Assembly: GCA_020091685.1 (NCBI GenBank)
Contig: CM034600.1
Location: forward strand, 37,134,077 to 37,198,076
Direction: 5' to 3'
From: Lutjanus erythropterus
Lineage: Eukaryota > Chordata > Actinopteri > Lutjaniformes > Lutjanidae
Length of the DNA: 64,000 nucleotides
The notes beneath the pieces are model-generated. The model was not told the DNA's origin. It made no database searches and saw nothing but the letters and a program-made list of their open reading frames with translations. Position numbers and translations under genes: made by a program. This document shows, piece after piece, positions 47,495-60,004 of this stretch (the first letter of the stretch is position 1; each line of letters opens with the position of its first letter).

Positions 47495-48696
47495 TTAAAG
47501 GACCAGTGTGTAATAATTACAGGAATTTATGAACATAAATGAGATATATTATATATAAGTATGTTATTTATTATTATCAATCAACGTAAACTCATAATCT
47601 ATATGTTCCCGTTACTTTAGAAATAGCCATTTATAGTTACATACTGTTGGGTCAACTTACGGAGATCATCATCCTGCGCCGTCTACAGCAGCGCAGAGCG
47701 GACAAACTGCACTAACAGTGAGTCTTGGGAAGCCCAAGGCGACCTTACGTAGACGCCGCAGCGTAAACACGGAAGTAGACGGGGAGGATAGACGCGGGTG
47801 ATTGCTGGCAGACCATTTAGCGTTGTGAACCTTGACTGGCACAGTTTTGACAAATGGAGAATCATACATACACTGTACCAGAACAAAAAGCAGCGGACAG
47901 TGAATCCCCNNNNNNNNNNNNNNNNNNNNNNNNNNNNNNNNNNNNNNNNNNNNNNNNNNNNNNNNNNNNNNNNNNNNNNNNNNNNNNNNNNNNNNNNNNN
48001 NNNNNNNNNNNNNNNNNNNNNNNNNNNNNNNNNNNNNNNNNNNNNNNNNNNNNNNNNNNNNNNNNNNNNNNNNNNNNNNNNNNNNNNNNNNNNNNNNNNN
48101 NNNNNNNNNNNNNNNNNNNNNNNNNNNNNNNNNNNNNNNNNNNNNNNNNNNNNNNNNNNNNNNNNNNNNNNNNNNNNNNNNNNNNNNNNNNNNNNNNNNN
48201 NNNNNNNNNNNNNNNNNNNNNNNNNNNNNNNNNNNNNNNNNNNNNNNNNNNNNNNNNNNNNNNNNNNNNNNNNNNNNNNNNNNNNNNNNNNNNNNNNNNN
48301 NNNNNNNATCATACATACACTGTACCAGAACAAAAAGCAGCGGACAGTGAATCCCCGTCATCCAAGAAGCGGAGACGCGAAGAAAGTAAACGCAAGCATG
48401 ACAGGAAACGGCAAAAACACGAATCAACATCGGCATAGCGTTTACACGATGGAAATCGCTGATGGAGGACAAACGTTTTCACAGTGACGCCGAGGTTGCC
48501 TGTTTTCTGCTGGACAGGTAATTCATCCTACACACATAATTGTAGTTTGTTGTGAGATAACTTTCGCTCGCCATTTTGTCCGCTGACGGCCACCATACTC
48601 TTGGTGAGAGAGGGGCGGTGTCGGGGTAAATCCTCTTAGTTGCAATCTAAGGTTTGAACGCTAGATGCCACTGGAAATCACACACTTCTCCTTTAA
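47495..48696. mobile_element. Inverted-repeat element containing an assembly gap
   Basis: The ends 'ttaaaggaccagtgtgtaa' and 'tcacacacttctcctttaa' are imperfect inverted repeats bounded by TTAA. The interior holds a short frame starting at 47854 (MENHTYTVPEQKAADSES) with a very basic continuation, SSKKRRREESKRKHDRKRQK, after the gap. Elements with these ends are common in percomorph fish. 398 Ns (47910-48307) lie inside, so the true length is unknown. I do not treat the frame as a host gene. Confidence 0.6.
47910..48307. other. Assembly gap (398 Ns) with duplicated flanks
   Basis: The 49 bases left of the gap (47861-47909) are identical to the 49 bases right of it (48308-48356). This suggests the gap is an assembly artefact or a tandem copy that could not be resolved. 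Confidence 0.9.
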
Positions 48697-48769
48697 GACA
48701 TAAAATGATCAGTTCCAAGTCAAGGGACTATCCTGATAGGAAATGTGTATATGCAGGATATATGTGTAT

Positions 48770-49290
48770 AATATGAAATTATCCTCAAATGGTAAATAAT
48801 CTCCCCTTAGGACACTTTAGGATAACTGTCAAACTGCTCAAACTTTCACATTCCCATTAACTTACTGACTGTTTAACAGTGGTATAAGCTACAGTGTTGG
48901 ACAAGTTACAAAAGAAATGTAATAAGTCACTTTTTAGTCATCAATCCATTAAAGTTATATTACTTTACTTACTTATCAAAAGTAATTGCATTACTAGTTG
49001 TAATATATTACTTCCCAGCACTGGTTAGCTGTATCTAGTTAACAGTACTGTTAGCTAACTTGTTCAATCCGTAACACTACTCGTTTTTACAGCATTGCTG
49101 TAAAATGATAAAATAGCTGAATAATATTTAGATTATTCTACAGTCATGTTGCATCTGTTTCAATATATGTTTCAGTAAACGGTTATAAAGTTGTTCAGCA
49201 GTGGCACGATGAGAAAGGTGTTTTTTTTCTCTGCCAGGTGACAGTCATAAAAGTTGATATGTTGAATTGAGTATGTCGGATTTTCTATCC
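48770..49290 (+). repeat. Degenerate tandem block, unit 3
   Basis: It matches the units at 46700-47480 in the same orientation: 'taggataactgtcaaactgc', 'cagtgttggacaagttacaa', 'tggcacgatgagaaaggtg' and 'gtcataaaagttgatatg'. Confidence 0.6.
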
Positions 49291-49419
49291 TTAGATGTAA
49301 CATGTTTCCTAAAAAATGACTCGGGATTTGCTTCTGTAACATCATATTGGGAGCATTTTGATCTTAGACTCTTTTTGTCTTGTCTGAAGACTCGACACAG
49401 TAAGTTTGTGTGTTTTGAC

Positions 49420-50970
49420 TCGTCCTGTTCGTACTTGGCGCGCTCCTCGTGCATGTGGCCGCAGCGCTCACGTCAGCAGAGGGGAGCTCAGCACCCTGGA
49501 CAGCGGCGGCTGGTCAATAATAAAGCAGCCAGAGCTTCGTCCCTGCCCGGCTGCTGGGAGCGCGGGGGAAGAGGACCATCACCCATCGGAGACGGATGGA
49601 TGACTAGAGAGGGGGGAAAAAAAAATAGCGACTTGTTTACAGGATGACAGTCAGGGTTGTTTCTTCTTCTTCTCCTGCTTCTGCTGCTTCTTCTTCTCCC
49701 TATTCCGGAAGTAGCTGCTGCGTTGGTTCAATCTCCAAGCCGACCATTTCGAGGAGGAAAATCAGCGCCAGCAGTATCATCACCACCATCTATCTGATCC
49801 AATAATCAATGCCATTACTGCTGTGTAATTGCTCTCGGAAGCGAAGACATCTCCATGCGTCTTCCTCGTTATTTTTTTTTTTCTTTCTGTCTAATTAGAG
49901 AAATCGCAGGGTGCCTTTATTATTCCGCCTCGCTTTGACATTTCAGCGCACCGTATTTTGGCTCGCAACGAAAATGCTGATGGACATCGAGCGAAGGAGC
50001 TGGGAAACATGGGGCTTTCGGGTGTTTTTGTGTTGCCGTGTTCCCAGCAGCTAGTATAGGCGCCTGAGAAAATAACATGCAAATGAAAAACGGGATTGTG
50101 TTTGTGATCTCGACGTGGATTGTCGGGGCGAACGGAGCGGATTCTTCGTGGATCAACCGGAGGCTTTACAAAGAGGAGATGAAATAGAAAAAGAGAGGAG
50201 GAGAGGAGGAGGAGAAAAAATGGATCTGACGCTTGGGATGCTACAGTGAGGGACAATAAAGACAAAAATATAAGAGACATATTCTAATCACATCCTTCCA
50301 TTTCATCCTTTTTCCCCCTGTTTTTTTTGGATTATGATTCTTGACAAGAGTCCCAGATGTGACTGTATGGATGGCATGTCGTTGTGTTTTACATCCCATC
50401 TCCTGTTTCCTGGCTCGGTGTTGCTCTCCCTTCCTCTCGTCCACCACTCTCTCTCAGTCTTCTGCTTTGGGTAGCAAAAACATGTAGGCTATTTTTTATT
50501 TTTTATTTTTTTTAGCTGCAAGCATCTTGGGGGGAAAAAAAGGGGGGGTCGTCTGTATATTTGAAAGCAAAAATGGACCGAGGAGAAGAAAAATACATAT
50601 ATAAGAATAAGAAAAAACCGTGATGTTTTGTGACTTGGGGTGCGGACGGTGGGAGATGCATCTTCTAGACAAGACAAGCGTTTGCTGAGTTGTTTGAGTA
50701 ATGAATATTGAAAGAGTGTGTCGGCCAGCTGAAAGGGAAAATCTTTCATCCGCATTGGCTTAGACACACATGCCATCAGTGGGGCGAGAGCCTTTATTTC
50801 CCTGGATTCACAATTAAAAGGCTGGTTGTGGTATTTAATTAAAAATACTACAATAAGAATGAACACATCGGGTGTATGAATAATAATAACAATAATAATT
50901 ATAAGAATAATAACAATAAGACAAAAACATTTATTTATTCCAGTCTGGCGGATTCTGTATGTAGCCAAAC
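49420..50970 (+). promoter_or_regulatory. marchf9: Candidate marchf9 promoter and long 5' leader
   Basis: From about 49430 to 50200 the sequence is richer in G+C and CpG (for example 'gtggccgcagcgctcacg', 'gccgcgg'-like words, 'gtcggggcgaacggagcgga'). It then becomes purine- and T-rich up to the start codon. No other gene starts here and marchf9 begins at 50971. Frames on both strands lack recognised domains. The start site and any leader intron cannot be placed. Confidence 0.45.
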
Positions 50971-51312
50971 ATGTTCAAGTATCGGATCCGCATGTTTTTT
51001 AATGAACTGAAAGTCCTGGTGTTTATGCGATCCGATTCGAGACAGTCCGGCTCAGACACAGATAGACGGTCCACCACCACCACCACCATGCGAGGACTGG
51101 GGATGGGCGGCTGCGGCTGGCCGCCGTTCGTCGACTGCCATTCCCGGGACGACGAAGAGGAGTACTACGGCAGCGACCCGCGGCCCCGGAGCCTGGCGTT
51201 TGAGGACAAGGAGCCCAAGCTGCAAGTGGGCCTGGACGCCGTGTCTCTGGCCAGCACCGCCAGCAGCCTGCGGACCCCCCAGTGTCGGATCTGCTTCCAG
51301 GGCCCAGAGCAG
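50971..51312 (+). CDS. marchf9: marchf9, first coding exon (membrane RING-CH E3 ligase)
   Basis: This exon encodes 114 residues of a membrane-anchored RING-CH E3 ubiquitin ligase that acts in the Golgi/endosomal system on surface receptors such as MHC-I and ICAM-1 (known for the mammalian protein). MFKYRIRMFFNELKVLVF, CGWPPF, EEEYYGSDPRPR and RTPQCRICFQGPEQ match MARCHF9, and the CGWxPF and YYGS blocks separate it from MARCHF4 and MARCHF11. The exon carries the first zinc-binding cysteines (C105 and C108). The donor is CAG|GTAGAC at 51313, phase 0. The frame stays open into the intron, but that part is not MARCHF9-like. The remaining RING-CH, two membrane helices and the tail are right of the window. 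Confidence 0.93.
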
Positions 51313-51659
51313 GTAGACATAAAGAGATTTAAAAGAAACAAAAAAACAGAATGGTTCCTATTAACGCTCAGACAGACAGACAGTCAGACAGACAGACAGA
51401 CAGACAGACAGCCTGTTTGTTTCACGTTTCTGCTTTTAAATGTGCTGCTGCTGCTGCTGCTGCTGCTGCACGGAGCCTTTGTGGTGCTGCTGTGGAGCCA
51501 TTTCACCACGCATGAATTGTTCCAGGTCAGCAGGATTTTTAGGAAGTTAAACAATCACACTATATTAATCTGCCATTTTGTTTTGTTTTTTTCTTTCTTA
51601 TACAGCAAATCACAAAGGGTTTCTCTGATTCAGTGGAGCTACTACAACCATCCTGTCCT

Positions 51660-51706
<47 letters not shown>

Positions 51707-51900
51707 TTCTTTCTCCCACCCACCTTCCCCTCAGCTGCCTCCTTTGAAAAAAACAAAACAATCTAGGCTGAAGCCTAATCATGTAAAAATAGATAGATCT
51801 GTTATTTATATGCACGGTTGAGCATCAAGAACTGATTACAAATAAGAGTAGATTCCAAAATTACAACATTTTGATTCTGTTTATCGATTCTTGCACAAAT
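51313..51900. repeat. Start of marchf9 intron 1: simple repeats
   Basis: An (AGAC)n tract lies at about 51369-51410, (CTG)n at 51443-51469 and (CT)n at 51664-51698. No exon is seen. Confidence 0.8.
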
Positions 51901-54450
51901 TTCACTTGAGCTCTGCACCTATAGACATGTAAGTTGAATGCATTTGACTTATTTATCATGAGTCTAGCATTATTCTCAGTTAAAGCTATAATATACAACA
52001 TTCCTGCATTTAAATATCCAAAACAACACTAGGCATGTTACATATTTTGTCGAGCTGTGTATGTACATCAGAACTAAATTTCCCAACAATGTTCAAACAC
52101 ACAGATGTAATTTATTCAAGGTAAGGGTGCATTTCTTGCTAGCCGTTGCTAGCTAGTTGCTACAACTTGTGGGAAAACACAGGCTACATATACATCTGAT
52201 CGATTCAGGAAGATAACAAGTTCCATGATCCCGTGGTGCTTCCCAACCTCATCAAACTACATCTTTTGTTTCTGTTTTAATGTGAGAGAGACCCGTAGTA
52301 GCATTTTTAAATACTGCGCATCTGTTGCTAAGTTGTTTGATTTGCAGGTAAAAAACACAAATTGTGTATTTTGTAACAATCACCTAAATTGTTAGCAAAT
52401 GCTATGCTAACAAACACTTAACAAGGACTATCATTACAATAAAGTAGCATAAGTAAAACCCAAAATAGTCAAGAAACCAGAAAAGAGACCACTGCTGTTA
52501 CAGTTACGTTTCAAATTAAACCGTGTGTTGCAAATTAACACCTTCCATATATAGACCTGGCTACATGTCTGGCCTGTAGTCATGTGAGGTGAATGCATTT
52601 GTTTTATTAAGTCATGAGTTGAGCATTATTCTCAGTTAAAGCTATAATATGTAACATTTCTGCACTGAAATATCCAAAAACGCTAGATATTATATATTTT
52701 TGTTGAGTTTTAAGTAATTTATTCACAGTTATGGTGCCTTTCTTGTTAGCCATTACTAGCTAGTTGCTAGTTGATTTGAGGACTGATGAGGATGATAATA
52801 CCTCACATGATCCCATGCTACTTCACAATGACAACAAATGATGTCTTTTGTTATTGTTTTAACATGAGAGAGACCCCTAGTAGAATTTTAAATATTCTGC
52901 ATCCGTTTAACCTGCTCAGCCATTTCTAAGTTCCTTGATTTTCCAGAAATCGCAGGACGGTCATATACATGTCATATACATCAGATAGCAAGGACAGAAG
53001 TCAGTGAGTGTGAAACATTAAAAAAAAACTTTAATATTAATAGCATGTCATGTCAGATAGATTTTTATTGGCAATGGTGGTTGTTTGAACAGTGAAGATA
53101 ACAACTCCCATGATCCCATGCTACACGTATTCAAACTACATGTTTTGTTGTTGTGTTTATTGACATATCCCTAGCCACAGAATTGATATATTGAGATTTT
53201 AATCTACTTATCCGTAGCAAAGTTGCTTGACATTCAAGTGAAAAGCACAAATTGACCCTTCCTAAGTCCCTCCCCTTTTTTGCTCTGTGCTCCCTTAACA
53301 GTTCAGCAAACTTGGTTCCTCAGCCAACTTTTTCCTTTCTTGCTGTCCATACTTAGATGCTCTGTGCTAAGTTCGTCTATGTTGAAAAGAAAAGGAAGAA
53401 ATAAATTGAAGATGGTTAAAATTTTTTACTGGGACCTGCAAAAGACACATGTACTGTATATAGTCACAGCTTAAGTTAGCTAATATTAGCAAAATGCTAG
53501 TTTAGTAATGTTGACCGTGGTTCCAAACAGGGCAGGACTGAGGAACTGTGTGAGTCTCATGAAAAATCACCTCAATTTAGCAAATGCTATGCTAACAAAG
53601 ACTTTAAGACAGGATACTTCTCTATCGTTACAGTAAGGCAGCCTCAGCAAACCCCAAAATATTCAAGAATTATTCATACCAACACTTTTAGTGAAAATGT
53701 ATTCTTTAAGGATTTACATATATGAATATATGGAATGTTTTGGTTCACGTTAACTTTTTAAAAGCCTTCAAAATGTAAAACTAACAATACTTAATGATAA
53801 CAGGTGTAAAAATATGATATTATAATCATCTTTCAAATTTTAACAAATAAATTATTTAATCAGGTATAAAAAGGGTTAGCTACACTCTAAGGACCCCTGT
53901 CTCACTTCCTGGTTCAAAAAAGACGGGAAAACTGCTCTGGTAAACTTTCTATTTTTTGACAAATCTTTTAAAACTAACATTGCTATCACATGTGCCTCAA
54001 CCATAAGATGTCAAATAAATAAGAATTATGATTTTAAAATATGTTTTGATTAGCATTAAGAGAACTCTGAGCAACTTTAAAAAATAAAATGACTGCTGTG
54101 AAACTATGCTGTGAAATTTAAAAATTTAACATTAACTCTGTGCGACATCTACATTTAATTTAAGAAATTTAATCACCAGGAGTTTGGCTTGTTACAAGGT
54201 TTAATATCCAAGTTTGATATTTTAAAATATATTTTCCAGCATAACTGAAGAGTAAAAATCAAACCCCCTCAAAATACAGTTGTGTCCCAGTTCTCAACAA
54301 TGAATAAATAATTGCCTGAATTTATTCAACAATATGCTACAAAATGCTTTACAAGGATGGCATTCTCCTCTATTTTTTGGAGTAAAGTAGTCTAAATAAA
54401 CTAGAAAAGAGACCACTGTAATTATGGCTATCCAGCTAACGTTAGCTTAG
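51900..54450 (+). repeat. Degenerate tandem repeat of ~0.65-0.75 kb units in marchf9 intron 1
   Basis: Ordered words repeat: 'gcattattctcagttaaagc' at 51968 and 52623; 'gctagctagttgctac' at about 52146 with a variant at about 52755; 'agagagacccgtagtagcat' at 52286 with a variant at 52866; 'aatgctatgctaacaaa' at 52397 and 53586; 'agaaaagagaccactg' at about 52480 and 54402. Units have diverged and one holds an insert shared with 11340-12150. A 64-codon frame at 53280 has no recognised motif. Confidence 0.6.
53690..54310. repeat. Dispersed repeat related to 11340-12150
   Basis: 'tgataacaggtgtaaaaata' and 'aaagggttagctacactcta' are inverted at 11345-11480; 'ccctcaaaatacagttg' is direct at 12100. 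See the matching entry. Confidence 0.5.
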
Positions 54451-56275
54451 CTCAGACAACATGTGTCTGTGGATAATTAGCATTTAAATTTGCGGTGAAG
54501 AAGGCAGGAGGTCACTCAAAGAATCAAAACTGAGAATCAATAAGCAGAATCAGAATAGTTAAAATCCAAACGGTAAACAACCGTATTTTTACAGCCCAAC
54601 ATCACAAATCACAAGTTGGCCTCACACGGCTTTACAGCATGGGACACCTTCTGTCCTCACACCCTCGATTTAGAGGCAAATATTGTTCTTTTCTCTCTCT
54701 GAAAAGATGATTGCTCAGTGTTATCTAAATAACACTGTTTTCATAACTAAGCTAATCAGTGGTGGAAAGGCAGCAGTTCCCACACATCTGAAATCCGGCC
54801 AGCATAGCAACAAAGAAAGTTAGCCAATTAGGTCTGCAGGATGACAAACAGAGTGAGAGGGACTGAATATGCATGAGTCACAATCATTTTGTAAATGTAA
54901 ATCAACTGTCCCCCGTCTGCATGTGTCACAGAACAGGATGATCAACTATTGATCCTGTGACGATCGCAGACAATGGTGACGATAAATGACACATTAAACT
55001 AATTTGTCACCCTTTTTTAAATTATTTTAATTATTAATTTCTGTATTTTCTCTCCGTCCGTTGCTTGATTTTATTTATTTTTTTCTCCGTGGCCCAAACA
55101 AAACAATAAGTAGTGCATCTTCTTTGGTCTGTGGCCAAATGTTGATCTCGCCAGATGTGCAGAAACCTGTGCCGCCTGGCTCAGCAGGTAGTCCTGAAGT
55201 CTGAGATAATTAGAAACACTGTAAATCCTGTAGGAGCACAGATGGATATTACCATTTAGTCACTTCCCTAAGATAGGCGTATAGTGTTATTACAGCCCAT
55301 GTGCTAATTTATGACATCTGCCTTAGAGTTTTTTTATTGTGAGACATAGTAAACTGGAGAGTATAAATCCACTTCAGGCTTGTTTTGGAGTCGTTTGATG
55401 TTACAGACAGGGATCAACCCCAGGTTGCTGTCTTTGCCCACTCAAACATGTTCCTTTAATAAAAAAGGTTGATGTTTCGGGCGCTTGGGCTCTCCGGCAA
55501 GGTGACTCATCGTGCAACATGGCTCTGAGCTGCCTCTTTTAGCTACAGACAAAGAGCAAGCAAACAAAGCACTGAGGGAAAACCCTGAGACTACACTACT
55601 ACATCAGCTCTGTCTTTTTTTTTTTTGCCTCCACAGCACTCAGTTCTCCAGCAAAGGTGCAGCAAAGCGGCTCGTGCCTCCTTGGGCGCAGGGTGGAGGG
55701 AGCTCACGTTTGCCATTTTATTGTTATTTCATTATTCAAGTGGGTCGCAACAGGGGCCGGGATCATGTCGCTGTCAGCGGGGCAATTACCTACAGACATA
55801 ATCACCTTGCTCTGTGGGCTGCATTGAGTATGAGTCCTTATTAACTGTCTGTCAAAGGCGTCAGTGTGCGGCGCCGTACAGTAATCAGGCTTCTGATTCT
55901 ACTTGACGCCGCAGTCGTGCCAGAGAACTGCCGGAGGGGCCGGGCCGCGCTGTCAGGTTTGCAGGGAAATACACGTTGCAGGAAGCGGTAGTGGAGGTGG
56001 TGGTGATCACCCCTGCCTGCCCTTTTCACATGCAGTGCCCGACAGCGTGTTTCCACAGTGACACACAGTCTGGAGCTCAGGGGGCACTTCCACGCCGAAT
56101 TTTTATTTATTTATTTATTTTTTTGTCTAAAGGTTACAGCTACAGAGGAGGAACACCATTTTCTTAGTCAGAGAAGTGACACACCAAATTAACACCTTCA
56201 TGCTCTGTGAAGTGGCCTTGAGGGACGAGCCCACGCCAGATCAGCCAGCCAGCCAGGCAGGAGGAGTGTGTCTGC

Positions 56276-56314
<39 letters not shown>

Positions 56315-57080
56315 TGCAGTGGGCAGCCTTTATGTTTGCTGGAGAGCTGCTGATTGTTTTTCAAGGATAAGTATATTTCTCTTATTGTCAACAAATCCGA
56401 TTAAAAGTCAACAAAAACCAACCATGAATTAATTCTACTGACAAGTACCGTCTGTGTTTTCACAGACTGATACAGAGGAAGACGATTATATTGATCACAG
56501 TGACAGTGATCAATTGGATCAAAAAGCTTGGCAGAGAATCATTCCTATAAAATGCTGTTTAAATATATTTTTAAATAGTAATAAAATATTCTGCTTACAG
56601 ACAAAGATGATCAATTCTCTTTTTAAAAAATAAGAATAAGAATAATACATTTATTTATGTAGCACCTCTTGAAAACAGTTTACAGTGTTTTGAACGACGG
56701 AGCAAAAGAGCCAGATACCCAGGAGGCAATGTGGCGACACAAACCCAAAACAATGAGGTAGACATTAAAACATGAAGAACAGAGCAGAAATAGAAATGTA
56801 AACATGACAATAAGAATAGGGACAACATAACATGATACTGTCTAACCAATTTAAATATTGATTCCTGAGTCGATTTTTTAATGTATATAAATAACTAGCT
56901 TGGTCCGTTAGCTCAGTGCTAGCATATAATGGAAATTCCCATTGGAGTGCTAACAGAAGTTAGCATCCTGATCGCCAGGGTTGGGAGGGTTACTCTGAAA
57001 ATATATTCTGATAAGTTACTAATTAAAAAATGTTGTCAGTAATGTAATCCAAGGATCACAATATTGGACCTGTTTTTCCA
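54450..57080. other. Intron sequence with two unassigned single-copy patches
   Basis: The stretches at about 54830-55250 and 55480-56110 look less repetitive and GC-richer than their surroundings and could be conserved non-coding elements. No exon with splice sites was found. A (GT)n tract lies at about 56281-56310, and an inverted LINE-like tail ('tttatttatgtagcacctct') at 56648. Confidence 0.35.
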
Positions 57081-57084
57081 AGTC

Positions 57085-57385
57085 TTACCTGTAATGATTA
57101 TTTTCATTATTGATTAATCTGTCGATCATTTTCTACACTAATCAATTAGTTATTTGGTCCATTAAAAAAGTCAGAAAATAGTGACAAATGTTGATCAAAG
57201 CTGAAGACGACGTCCTCAAATGTTTTGTGTCATCCACAACTCAAAAATATTCAGTTCACTGTCAGAGAGGAGAAAAGAAACCAGGAAATATTCACAGCTA
57301 AGAAGCTGAAATCAGAGACTTTTGATTATTTCTTATTAAAAAATGAGTCAGAATGATTAATAATAGATCAATCATTGCAGCTCTG
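57085..57385 (+). repeat. Family F dispersed repeat, copy 3
   Basis: It shares 'agacgacgtcctcaaatg', 'agaaaccaggaaatattcac' and 'aagaagctgaaatcagagac' with 31383-31700. Confidence 0.7.
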
Positions 57386-57450
57386 AGTGTTTTGTTTGTT
57401 TATGTAGGGTTATTAGTTTGCCCAGCTGTGCCTTCCATTGTTGTGCACAG

Positions 57451-57451
<1 letters not shown>

Positions 57452-57509
<58 letters not shown>
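57452..57509. repeat. (TGAT)n microsatellite
   Basis: Pure tetranucleotide run, about 14 units. Confidence 0.95.
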
Positions 57510-57510
<1 letters not shown>

Positions 57511-58132
57511 CCATCCAGTTAAGCATTGTTTCACTAGCGGCCATGATAATGAATTGGCAGCTGTGTGTGCACTGTGCATGGTAGTATAATGTTCTTTATT
57601 TTAATTTAAAATTGTAATCCTACTAATAATCCTCATTTTTATTCGGTTTATCTGTAATCTGATTACATCTTTTTTCTGTAACTGTAGTAGAATACTGTTA
57701 CCTTTTTTTTGGTATTCGGATCATGTAATCATGTAATCATGTAATCCATTACTCCCCAAGCCTGGTTCTCAGCTAGTGCAGCACCTGTGCTCCTCCACCC
57801 GTCAATGTGTTACCATAGTGACAATGAGCCTAGCATGCTGCTAGCAAATGCTAATACTTTTTGGCAATTTTTACAAACAGTAAAGCCACTGACAGCGTCA
57901 TTCTCACAGTCTGATAAAGTCAAATTTCTCCCAAACATCCAATGTGGCCTTCAAGGATGTATTGTCCACAGGTTGGTGTCCGACACAGATTGAGATGAAT
58001 AGTGTCCATTAAATTCACATAAAACAGTCAATACATAATTCCACATTCAACAAATAAAATCTTGAGGAGATAAGTCTGAAAGTGACTGAGAGGCAGTGAT
58101 AAAATTACATCACAACCATATATATAGAGCAG

Positions 58133-58134
<2 letters not shown>

Positions 58135-58195
<61 letters not shown>
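58135..58195. repeat. (CA)n microsatellite
   Basis: About 30 CA units, the longest dinucleotide run in this half of the window. Another (CA)n lies at about 59965-59997. Confidence 0.95.
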
Positions 58196-58201
<6 letters not shown>

Positions 58202-58589
58202 ACACAGACACAGCAGTAATAAATAAATATATGCACATGAAGATATTAAAATGGGTGCAGTTCCAAGGAGCTGATTTAAACAAGTGATTAATAAGGATAG
58301 AATAAAGGATTTACTGTAACCGTTCCTTATGGCTGCTGGGACTCTCTGTGAGTCTGCAGGCTGATGGTAGAAATGCTGGGTGGAGCGGACGGGTGGGATC
58401 AGTGTAGCTGGATGTGGACTGCACTAGTTTCTTTCACAGTAAGAACAAAATCCAAAGTCAAAAAATCAAATTATTTAAGTAAAAATCTCCTCTTACTTCC
58501 TTTCTGATGTGCTACCAACTGTAAATATAAACACAGACTCATTTAATTGATTTTTAGGAGAATCTGACCTGGTGGCAGCCATTAAGAAA

Positions 58590-59330
58590 AATTATACAGC
58601 AATACTGAAAATCTGTACTCAAGTACAAGTACTGTTACATTTCTGAAATATTGTTATTGGTGTTAGAAATATACTGAAGTATTCGTCTAAAAAATTACTC
58701 AAAGTATTAGTTACTTTTTATCCGTTGATCTTTAATGCCTTCTCTGTTCTGCTCTACAGACTGGAGTTGCAAATTATTGTCTATTTTTTTCTGGTTTTTT
58801 ATTTATTTATTTATTTTTTATTATTTTTACTCACTTTAAGTTTAAGTTTCCTTTTTCAGCAAATGGCTCCATTGGACAAAACAACGTCAAATGAGGTGTA
58901 ATTACTGCCATTTTTGCCAGACTATTGATTAAGTATCTTTGTTTTCATTGGTCCATTTGTGATCAGATCAGATCAGATCACAAATCATACTCAGTACTCA
59001 ACTATGATTTTAAAAGTAACTAAGTAGATTACATGGTGTAATGCGTACTTAAGTATGAGTAAAAGTACAGACTTGAAAATCCACACATAAAAGTACAAGC
59101 ACCGAGCCTGACTGGCTACAAAATACAAATGAAAAGACCTATTATTAATTTAAATTGTACTCAATTATGATTTTGAAAGTAACAAAGTAGATTACACAGT
59201 GTAATAAATACTTGAGTATGAGTAAAAGTACAGACTTAAAACTATTTTCATAAAAGTACAAATACCCCCAAAAAACTACTTGATTACAATAACTTGAGCA
59301 TTTGTAATAAGTTACTTCCACCCCTGCTCA
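58590..59330. repeat. Dispersed 'agtaaaagtacagact' repeat, two tandem copies
   Basis: The block 'tatgattttaaaagtaacta' ... 'gagtaaaagtacagacttga' (about 59000-59080) recurs at about 59165-59240 with few changes. The right end 'ataagttacttccacccctg' is typical of a fish dispersed repeat. Confidence 0.6.
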
Positions 59331-59339
59331 TTACTTGTG

Positions 59340-59962
59340 TTACTGTCTTTTTCTTGATGGTTCTCTCAGAACATCAAGAAAAAGACATTTTCCGCTGCAT
59401 CGAGCTCAGATCGAGGTTGATTTCCTGAAGATTTTTTGGAGATGGAAAGTTTTCACCTAAAAGTGATGACAAGTTCTGTCATTATTAGACTCCTGCATTT
59501 AAAAAAATGCCTTCAGTTTGTTGAATTCACTCATGTTCGTCCTGTGATCTTGAGCATCACGATCAATATTTGAGTTTGGATCTTGAGCCTGATTTTGAGA
59601 TAAATTCAGGATGCAAATAAATAACATTACATATAAATTAATGGCATAATAGTGATATTTGGACACATATGCAGAGAAAATCCCTTTGGGTGCTGTGTGA
59701 TTCTCAAATATGGTGTCTCTTATTCATCATTAATGGAGCAGCTCCAAAGAAATCTCCTCTTGATGTTAGATTTAGATGAGACGTGTTATAATTTTAAACA
59801 AAATTACTGGTCACTGCAGGCTTCACGTTTTCTGCTTAAACAGCTTCTGTTGGAGGTGATGGTTTAAAATCATAATAACAGCTTTTAAAGGTCTTTGTTT
59901 TTATTTTGTTCTACTTGATCATGACATTAACATTCACACTCGAGCATGAACATTTTCCATCT

Positions 59963-60004
<42 letters not shown>

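Noticed and set aside
47669-48487. Frames of 194-267 codons spanning the N gap
   Set aside because: Most of their length is unknown bases; the readable part belongs to a dispersed element with duplicated gap flanks.
51313-51747. Continuation of the marchf9 frame for another 144 codons
   Set aside because: It runs past a good donor (CAG|GTAGAC) into microsatellites and lacks the RING-CH continuation expected of MARCHF9.
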